DNA from: JBDREF01 sp043820045
GTDB lineage: Bacteria > Planctomycetota > Phycisphaerae > Sedimentisphaerales > Anaerobacaceae
Assembly (NCBI GenBank): GCA_043820045.1
Contig: JBDREF010000008.1
Location: forward strand, 1-12,233
Direction of reading: 5' to 3'
Length of the DNA stretch: 12,233 bases
Shown here in pieces: positions 7,087-12,233 of the stretch (its first letter is position 1; each line of letters begins with the position of its first letter). The translations under genes and the position numbers were made by a program. Under the pieces are notes generated by a model. It saw only the letters and a list, made by a program, of their open reading frames with translations, did no database searches and was not told where the DNA came from.

Positions 7087-8735
7087 GTAGTGTGAAGATG
7101 CCCGTCACTCTTGAAAGAACGGCTGCCGTATTGTGTAGTGTGATATTGATCTTTCAAGCGCTGCTGCTGTCCTCGTGCGCATCCCTGCCGCCGGACAAGT
7201 ATTCGGATCACGTCGCGTCCGAGGCCATCGCCGAGAAACCCGAGAACGGGCGAGAAACTCACCCCATGGAGGCGCCCGACGCGAACGATACGGCCGCCCC
7301 CGAAGGTCCTCTGAAAATTGGGATCCAGGAGGCGATTCTGCTGGCCATGGAGAACAACCAGGCGCTCATCGTCGAAAGGATGAATCCGCAGATCCAGCGC
7401 ACGTTCGAGCAGGAGGAGCTTGCCGCTTTCGATCCGCTTTTGAGCCCTCAGGTATCCAACAGGAGAATCGTCGCCGACCGGCTCTCGCGCGCCGGATCCA
7501 GCACAGAAAGCTCCAAGGTGGATTCGATTACCGGTTCAGTCTTGCTTGACAAGCTGTTTCCGACCGGTACGGCCCTGGCCCTTGAGGCCAGCACCGGCTA
7601 TACCGACTCGTCTCTGTACAGCGATACGTTCACGGCCAATCGTCTTGGGTTCACCGTGACTCAGGCCCTTCTGCGAGGACTGGATGTCCAGGCCAATATG
7701 GCGCGTGTGAATCAGGCCAGATTCGACACGCTCATATCTCAGTACGAGCTTCGAGGCTTCACGGAAGTTCTGCTGGAGCAGGTTGAATCGAAGTTCTGGG
7801 ACTACGCGCTTGCTCAAAGGCAGATCGACATCTACACCAACTCGCTGAACCTCGCGGAAAAGCAGATGACCGAGACTGAGGAACGAATCAAGATAGGAGA
7901 CCTTGCCGAGACGGAGCTTGCGGCCGCCCAGGCGGAGGTCGCCCTCGGGCACGAGAACCTCATAAACGCCCGCAGCGCATTGGCACTGGAACGCCTGGGC
8001 CTATTGCGGCTCTTGAATCCGTCCGGGAGTATGGATTGGAACAGGCAGATCATTCTCCAATATGAAACATCCCCGCCTGACGTCAAACTCGAAGACGTCG
8101 AAGAGCACGTTCAGGTAGCGCTGCGAATGCGTCCCGACCTGAATCAGGCCAGGCTTCAGATTCAGCGGGGCGATCTCGATGTTGTGCGCACCAAGAACGG
8201 GCTGCTTCCCAAAATGGACATGTTCATCTCCTTTGGCAAGACCGGTTATGCGAACACTTTCGACAGGGCACTGGACAACGTGGATGGGGACAGCTATGAC
8301 GTCACATGGGGCCTGGTTTTCGAAGGGGCACCGCTGAACCGAAGCGAGCGGGCTCAATACACCCGTGCCGTGCTGGGCCGGCAACAGCTTCGCAGGTCCT
8401 TGGAGAACCTTTCACAGCTTATTCAGGTTGACGTGCGAGCAGCCTATATCGAGGTCACTCGAACGCGGGAACAGATTTCTGCGACGGCTGCCACACGCAA
8501 TTTCCAGGAGGAAAAACTCCGTGCTGAAACCGAGAAATTCCGCGTCGGCAAGTCCACTTCGCTGCTGGTCGGTCAGGCCCAGCGAGACTTTGTTGCAAGC
8601 CAACTCGCAGAGATAGAGGCGGTTGCCAATTATCTGAAGGCACTGGTTGCCCTGTATAGACTGGAGGGATCCCTCATTCATCGCCGGGGCCTATCGGCAC
8701 CGGGCGCCGAGCCTGTTGTGCTTGAGCTGCAGTGA
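7083..8735 (+). CDS. TolC/OprM-like outer-membrane efflux lipoprotein
   Basis: 550 residues; the third partner of the exporter, forming the outer-membrane channel and periplasmic tunnel. The signal peptide ends in the lipobox L29-S30-S31-C32, and residues 33-34 (A, S) do not suggest inner-membrane retention, so C32 is probably lipidated and sent to the outer membrane. A Pro/Glu/Ala-rich linker (about 34-75) precedes two outer-membrane efflux protein (OEP) repeats, about 76-312 and 335-535. Each has long coiled-coil helices (LLEQVESKFWDYALAQRQID; LIQVDVRAAYIEVTRTREQI) around a beta segment. FEGAPLNRSERAQY (413-426) matches the PLxNRxERAxY type of motif at the second barrel/helix junction. ATG 7083 overlaps the pump stop (ATGA). 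Met6 is a possible alternative start and leaves the lipobox intact. Together with the upstream pair it completes a trans-envelope exporter. Confidence 0.92.
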   Translation: MSSVKMPVTLERTAAVLCSVILIFQALLLSSCASLPPDKYSDHVASEAIAEKPENGRETHPMEAPDANDTAAPEGPLKIGIQEAILLAMENNQALIVERMNPQIQRTFEQEELAAFDPLLSPQVSNRRIVADRLSRAGSSTESSKVDSITGSVLLDKLFPTGTALALEASTGYTDSSLYSDTFTANRLGFTVTQALLRGLDVQANMARVNQARFDTLISQYELRGFTEVLLEQVESKFWDYALAQRQIDIYTNSLNLAEKQMTETEERIKIGDLAETELAAAQAEVALGHENLINARSALALERLGLLRLLNPSGSMDWNRQIILQYETSPPDVKLEDVEEHVQVALRMRPDLNQARLQIQRGDLDVVRTKNGLLPKMDMFISFGKTGYANTFDRALDNVDGDSYDVTWGLVFEGAPLNRSERAQYTRAVLGRQQLRRSLENLSQLIQVDVRAAYIEVTRTREQISATAATRNFQEEKLRAETEKFRVGKSTSLLVGQAQRDFVASQLAEIEAVANYLKALVALYRLEGSLIHRRGLSAPGAEPVVLELQ

Positions 8736-8986
8736 TGATCGTGCTTCGTTTGGAATCAGCAGACCCCAACCAACTCGCTGATTTCGGTCTGATTGACTCA
8801 ACCCGAGCGGCGACAGGTAAACTGCTGTCGGAGCATATTGCAGACTTTGAGCAGTTCCTCATCGACAAAGGCGATAATGGGATGCGGTACAGATGGAAAG
8901 ACGGGCTCGGCTACGGAATATGGCGGCGCTCCCGCGGGGCAGGGTCTGCGGTTTTTCTTGACGTGGAGGGGGCTGATATGGTATAA
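8735..8986 (+). CDS. Hypothetical 83-residue ORF at the end of the efflux operon
   Basis: ATG 8735 overlaps the preceding stop by one base (TGATG); GTG 8732 would add one codon. The product begins MIVLRLESADPNQLADFGL. It has no signal peptide, no membrane helix and no motif I recognise. It contains a charged middle (EHIADFEQFLIDKGDNG) and an Arg/Gly-rich stretch (YGIWRRSRGAGS). The junction suggests translational coupling to the efflux genes, but its 3' end overlaps the promoter of the next gene and no family resemblance is seen, so it may be a chance ORF. Confidence 0.35.
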   Translation: MIVLRLESADPNQLADFGLIDSTRAATGKLLSEHIADFEQFLIDKGDNGMRYRWKDGLGYGIWRRSRGAGSAVFLDVEGADMV

Positions 8987-8987
8987 G
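8958..8987 (+). promoter_or_regulatory. sigma70-type promoter of the LamG gene
   Basis: TTGACG (8958-8963), an 18-bp spacer and TATAAG (8982-8987), with a TG extending the -10 (TGGTATAAG). The predicted transcription start is near 8994. The -10 ends on the last codon and stop region of the small ORF before it. It gives the LamG gene its own transcript apart from the efflux operon. Confidence 0.6.
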
Positions 8988-9174
8988 TAGGGCAATATGA
9001 AGTCCGTGGATTCGAGGTCATCCGGGCAGGATTCTGCTTGTCTTTCGGGCTCTCAAAGGAAGGAGGCAGTCTCAAACCGTATGGAAATGTCCTCAGAAGA
9101 GGCGGACAAACTGTAGTCAATATTAGAGGCCGTCGTGCCCACTTTATGTTAACCATTATTGAAGGAGGTTTGTT
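8988..9174 (+). other. About 180-nt 5' leader of the LamG gene, with a 39-codon uORF
   Basis: Between the promoter and ATG 9175 there is no conserved riboswitch I can name. A short ORF, 8997-9116 (starts MKSVDSRSSGQ, ends SSEEADKL), is Ser-rich and lacks a good ribosome site; I do not count it as a gene. The leader ends in GAAGGAGG (9161-9168), a near-perfect Shine-Dalgarno six bases before the start. Confidence 0.4.
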
Positions 9175-10998
9175 ATGTTTCGAAGAATGAAATGGTTTGT
9201 TGCCGTGTTGCTGGTCTCAGGTCTTTGCGCAGGTTCAGCTCAGGCAGAATTGCTTGGCTATTGGCCTTTCGAGGAAGGCCAGGGGACCGTGGCCTCCGAC
9301 ATCACGGGAAACGGCAATAATGGAGCCTTTAATGGCAGCGTCCAGTGGGTGCCCGGCTACAAAGGCGGTGGTGTGCGTTTCGACACGGCCGGTGAGCGAA
9401 TCGTTGTCGGCCCTCTCGATCCCACGGCAGGCACCGACGCCATGACACTGGCCGCATGGATCAACTGGGAGGGCCAGGGCCATAGCATCGGACAGCAGGG
9501 CATCATCGGTAAACGTCAAGGCTGGGATCCCGGCACCGGTGTCAAGTGGTTCTGGCAGACCAACCCAGCCGGGGATTTCTTGTTTCGAGCCGACAGTGCC
9601 AATGGCGGTGGCGGTGGGGGTTTTGGGTGGGGCAATGCACTTCTCGTCCCCTATGCGAATGAGTGGACTCATGTGGCAGTGACCTGGGACAACGGTACCG
9701 TAACTCAGTACATTAATGCCGGAGCAGTTGGAACTGGAAATATTAATTTTATAGATACTGCGGACGCAACCCCCGTATCGATCGGCAGCGTCTCCGCCAC
9801 CAACAACGAAACCTTTGTCGGCATTATCGATGAGGCGCGGATCTACAACCATGCCCTGGCACTGGACGAGATTGAGACTATTATGATAGGTGAGTTTCCG
9901 AACGCCTATAAGCCCGATCCGGCTGATGGTGCCATCCACGCCGAAACATGGGTGACCCTTTCCTGGGAGGCGGGGACTTTAGCCGTCTCGCACGACGTGT
10001 ATTTGGGCGATGATTTCGATGCTGTGAATAATGGCACGGGTGATACGTTCCGCGGCAACCAGATGGCGACGTTTTACGTAGCCGGCTTCCCAGGATTTGT
10101 CTATCCGGAGGGCCTGGTTCCGGGCACCACCTACTACTGGCGAGTCGATGAGGTTAACGATGCAGAACCGGACAGCCCATGGAAAGGTGAAGTCTGGAGC
10201 TTCAGGATTCCGTCCAAAACAGCGTTTGATCCGAAGCCGGCAGATGGTGCCGAATCCGTTGCTCTGGATGCAAAGCTTAGCTGGAGACCCGGTTTCGATG
10301 CTATACTGCATTATGTGTATTTCGGCGATAGTTTCGACGCGGTGAATAATGCGACCGGCGCTGCGCCCATGGGAGCTACGAGCTATAATCCCGGCCCGCT
10401 GAGAGCCGCCAAGACTTACTACTGGCGAGTCGATGAGTTCGACGCCGTCGAAACGCACAAAGGCGACGTCTGGAGTTTCAGTACCGCAGGTGCCGTAGGA
10501 GGCCCCAATCCGGCCAACGGCGCCACCGGTGTGGAGCCGGCATCGATTCTCACCTGGACTTCAGGGTATCTCGCCGCTTCGCATGAAGTATATTTTGGCG
10601 CTGACGCCGATGCAGTTAAGAACGCCACGAAGGCCTCGCCCGAGTACAAGGGGATTCAGGCACGCGGTGATGAGAGTTATGACCCGGGGACGCTGCAACT
10701 GGAGACTACGTACTACTGGCGGATAGACGAAGTCAACAATGCCCAGCCCGACAGCCCGTGGATCGGCAATGTCTGGAGCTTTACTACCGGCAATTACTTC
10801 GTAACAGATGATTTCGAGTCGTACAATGACATCGACCCGCCGGACCCGGCGAGCAACAGGATATTCGATAGTGGATTGACGGCTTTGGAACCACAGACAA
10901 CGGCGCTCTCGTCGGCAACGACCTTCCTCCTTACGCCGAGCAGGCTATCGTTCACGGCGGCGCTCAATCGATGCCGTATGCATACGACAACAACCTGA
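9175..10998 (+). CDS. Secreted LamG-domain protein with three FN3-like repeats (frameshifted near its C-terminus)
   Basis: A strong SD and a signal peptide (residues 1-24, ending AQA before ELLGYW) fix the start. Residues 25-240 form a LamG/concanavalin-like jellyroll (GYWPFEEGQG; MTLAAWINWEG; WTHVAVTWDNG; GIIDEARIYNHAL), a fold that usually binds glycans. Three FN3-like modules follow at about 243-345, 351-438 and 443-538. They share PxPADGA, a VYxGxxxDAV(N/K)N motif, TYYWRVDE (or RIDE) and WSF(R/S/T). Residue 543 begins a DDFESYND module. After residue 565 the frame changes: the last 42 residues are out-of-frame sequence and the true C-terminal module continues in another frame from 10872. 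Adding one base near 10870 would restore about 719 residues. The protein is probably extracellular, for polysaccharide or surface adhesion; no catalytic domain is seen. Confidence 0.85.
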   Translation: MFRRMKWFVAVLLVSGLCAGSAQAELLGYWPFEEGQGTVASDITGNGNNGAFNGSVQWVPGYKGGGVRFDTAGERIVVGPLDPTAGTDAMTLAAWINWEGQGHSIGQQGIIGKRQGWDPGTGVKWFWQTNPAGDFLFRADSANGGGGGGFGWGNALLVPYANEWTHVAVTWDNGTVTQYINAGAVGTGNINFIDTADATPVSIGSVSATNNETFVGIIDEARIYNHALALDEIETIMIGEFPNAYKPDPADGAIHAETWVTLSWEAGTLAVSHDVYLGDDFDAVNNGTGDTFRGNQMATFYVAGFPGFVYPEGLVPGTTYYWRVDEVNDAEPDSPWKGEVWSFRIPSKTAFDPKPADGAESVALDAKLSWRPGFDAILHYVYFGDSFDAVNNATGAAPMGATSYNPGPLRAAKTYYWRVDEFDAVETHKGDVWSFSTAGAVGGPNPANGATGVEPASILTWTSGYLAASHEVYFGADADAVKNATKASPEYKGIQARGDESYDPGTLQLETTYYWRIDEVNNAQPDSPWIGNVWSFTTGNYFVTDDFESYNDIDPPDPASNRIFDSGLTALEPQTTALSSATTFLLTPSRLSFTAALNRCRMHTTTT

Positions 10999-11333
10999 GA
11001 ACTTCCGAGGCAACACTGACACTGGTCTATCCGCGCGACTGGACCGCCGAAGGCGTTGCGAAGCTGTCGCTGTGGTTCCGCGGCGCCCCGGCCAACTCCG
11101 CCGAGCGGATTTATGTTGCTCTCAACGGCACTGCGGTTGTTTACCATGATGATCCTGCCGCGACACAGCAAACCGGGTGGAACGAGTGGGTAATCGACCT
11201 GCAGGCAGTTGCCGACCAGGGCGTGAATCTCGCCAACGTCAATACGATTACTCTTGGCATTGGCACCAAGAATAGCCCTGTGGCCGGCGGCGCAGGAACG
11301 ATGTACTTCGACGACATCCGGCTGTACCGGTAG
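10872..11333 (+). pseudogene. C-terminal jellyroll-like module of the LamG protein, displaced by a one-base frameshift
   Basis: Reading from 10872 in the second frame gives WIDGFGTTDNGALVG, then VHGGAQSMPYAYDNN and a beta-rich stretch ending MYFDDIRLYR at the TAG (11331-11333). This is the expected continuation of the DDFESYND module that starts in the LamG frame. An isolated ORF could begin at ATG 10971 (120 codons), but no Shine-Dalgarno supports it. The frame directly before 10872 is closed by TAG (10869-10871), so the break is confined to about 10867-10873. One missing base there, from real mutation or sequence error, explains it. Confidence 0.8.
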
Positions 11334-11398
11334 ATTTTGTGGAGACTATTAAGCCGGCAGACAATTGAGCTGCCCATAAAGCAAGTCTGCACCAATAT

Positions 11399-11440
11399 GG
11401 GGCCGATAGCGATTCGCTCGGCATGGGCCCCGGTTGTTTT
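11399..11440 (+). terminator. Candidate rho-independent terminator of the LamG gene
   Basis: GGGGCC (11399-11404) pairs with GGCCCC (11426-11431), with an inner AGCG-ATT-CGCT hairpin, followed by GGTTGTTTT. It sits 66 nt after the stop. The T-run is interrupted, so strength is uncertain. Confidence 0.55.
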
Positions 11441-11592
11441 GCTCTGAATCTGACTCGTCCTCCAACAGAACACGTCCGAGGCTACTCTGTGAGAATGTGT
11501 GGGCCAGGCAGGGTATAGAGAAAGAAGATGGCAAGCGGCATGCTCACGACCCTTGATTCCAGGCATAGAATGTCGAATTGGGCGAAAAAGTG

Positions 11593-11621
11593 TTGATATT
11601 GAGATGAAGTCTTTGTATTAT
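11593..11621 (+). promoter_or_regulatory. sigma70-type promoter of the last gene
   Basis: TTGATA (11593-11598), a 17-bp spacer and TATTAT (11616-11621), each matching five of six consensus bases. The predicted transcription start is near 11628, leaving a leader of about 200 nt before ATG 11829. Confidence 0.6.
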
Positions 11622-11659
11622 AGGACTTGTGGTTTGCATTAGTATCTCAGTGAAGCACT

Positions 11660-11675
11660 TACGGGAAATCCCGTA
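11660..11675. promoter_or_regulatory. Perfect inverted repeat TACGGGA-AA-TCCCGTA
   Basis: Two 7-bp arms with a 2-bp centre lie about 32-47 nt downstream of the predicted transcription start. The size and symmetry fit a binding site for a dimeric regulator. As RNA it would form only a tight hairpin, and it is not followed by a T-run, so a terminator is unlikely. No second copy was seen in the window. Confidence 0.45.
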
Positions 11676-11828
11676 TTGAGATTATTACATCTTAGCCGCC
11701 TGCCCTATCAGGCATACGGAGACAGGAGGTTTAACGAAGTCATCAACAATTGTCTTGGGCAAAAAGAAGATCTAACATCACGACCATGAAACTCACTTTC
11801 AACCATTGTTTTTTGCAGGAGGACTATT

Positions 11829-12233
11829 ATGTGTAAGAGATTGTTCCTATTGATTCCTCTCGTTTTGGTGCTGAGCCTCGTCAGTACAAATGTGGCGTTT
11901 GGCGGCAAGGTGTGGGAGGCCAGAGTCAGCAGCGGTAATGATGATGCTGAACAGGATGTCAGCGGCGGCGGTATGGATTTAAGCAGCAGCGACCTGGAGA
12001 TTTTTGATGATGGCGGTTTGCAGGTAATAGGTATGCGCTTCGTAGAGATCCCCATTCCGAAGGGCGCCATCGTGGATAACGCGTTTGTTGAACTAACTTG
12101 CGATGAGACAAAAAGCGGCACACAACCTGTTAGTGTTCTCATCGAGGGTGAACTGAATCCTAATCCCCCTACGTTTGCCGACGTCACTAATAATATTACC
12201 AGTCGGCCGACAACGATAGCGAAAGTGGTGTGG
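11829..12233 (+). CDS. Secreted protein, N-terminal 135 codons only
   Basis: ATG 11829 has AGGAGG six bases upstream (11817-11822), a near-ideal ribosome site. Residues 1-25 form a signal peptide (MCKR then a Leu/Val-rich core ending NVAFG). The mature N-terminus holds DDAEQDVSGGGMDLSSSDLE, VIGMRFVEIPIPKGA and NAFVELTCDETKSG. This resembles a beta-sandwich module seen at the start of large secreted proteins of planctomycetes and other environmental bacteria (a pattern of DDAEE...SSDLE, a GMRF-type strand, IPxGA and NAxV(E/Q)); identified by eye. The frame is open to the window edge, so the rest of the domain order is unknown. A surface or extracellular role is likely. Confidence 0.8.
   Translation, partial: MCKRLFLLIPLVLVLSLVSTNVAFGGKVWEARVSSGNDDAEQDVSGGGMDLSSSDLEIFDDGGLQVIGMRFVEIPIPKGAIVDNAFVELTCDETKSGTQPVSVLIEGELNPNPPTFADVTNNITSRPTTIAKVVW

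Larger units (their letters stand above)
11334..11828 (+). other. Intergenic region and long leader before the last gene
   Basis: Nearly 500 nt with no convincing gene. It holds the terminator at 11399-11440, a promoter at 11593-11621, an inverted repeat at 11660-11675 and about 150 nt of further leader. A 16-codon uORF (ATG 11786, TAA 11834-11836, product MKLTFNHCFLQEDYYV) overlaps the downstream start but has no ribosome site. I see no known riboswitch core, including that of the cyclic-di-GMP-I class. Confidence 0.5.

Noticed and set aside
4086..7262. Long minus-strand ORFs (up to 279 codons) opposite the RND pump
   Set aside because: They are antisense shadows of a GC-rich gene with clear RND signatures throughout; none has a signature of its own.
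8932..8956. Terminator after the efflux operon (CCGC ... GCGG then TTTTT)
   Set aside because: Only four base pairs with a 12-nt loop, and it directly abuts the -35 of the LamG promoter. Too weak to call.
10867..10873. Programmed -1 frameshift joining the two parts of the LamG protein
   Set aside because: No slippery heptamer is present at GATAGTGG, and the alternative frame has TAG at 10869-10871. A one-base loss is the simpler explanation.

Overview
The window looks like a chromosomal segment of a Gram-negative planctomycete, most plausibly a Phycisphaerae-like lineage. That placement is an inference from style. It carries secreted LamG proteins with tandem modules built on YYWRVDEV and WSFTT, a DDFESYND carbohydrate-binding-like C-terminal module, a secreted repeat protein ending in DLGDAPDS, and a complete tripartite efflux operon that implies an outer membrane. 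No rRNA, intact tRNA, CRISPR array or insertion sequence was found.

Layout. Bases 1-1332 (minus strand) are the N-terminal 444 codons of a secreted protein that runs off the left edge; it has three 131-residue repeats. Bases 1333-1917 are non-coding. Bases 1918-2350 look like the scar of an integrated element: a 3'-end tRNA-like fragment (minus strand) lies inside a short ORF whose C-terminus resembles the short tails found near planctomycete integrases, followed by a 38-codon ORF overlapping it by ATGA. Bases 2349-2650 are GC-rich, hairpin-rich and non-coding.

Bases 2675-8735 are the functional core. A near-consensus sigma70 promoter (TTGGAC, 17 bp, TATAAT) drives a periplasmic adaptor, an RND inner-membrane pump and a TolC-like outer-membrane lipoprotein. 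Successive genes overlap by ATGA. Together they would form one trans-envelope drug/amphiphile-type exporter. A possible fourth small ORF (8735-8986) follows with a TGATG junction. No dedicated regulator lies in the window.

Bases 8958-11440 hold a LamG plus FN3-like secreted protein with its own promoter, a leader of about 180 nt, a strong Shine-Dalgarno site and a candidate terminator. Its reading frame is broken by a one-base frameshift near 10870: the C-terminal module continues in another frame to 11333. Bases 11593-12233 hold a second promoter, a perfect 7-bp inverted repeat, a leader of about 200 nt and the first 135 codons of another secreted protein that leaves the right edge.

I do not see a convincing new multi-gene system. 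The points most worth checking are the frameshift, the tRNA-fragment/att scar with its two tiny ORFs, the variant proton-relay residues of the pump, and the palindrome downstream of the last promoter.
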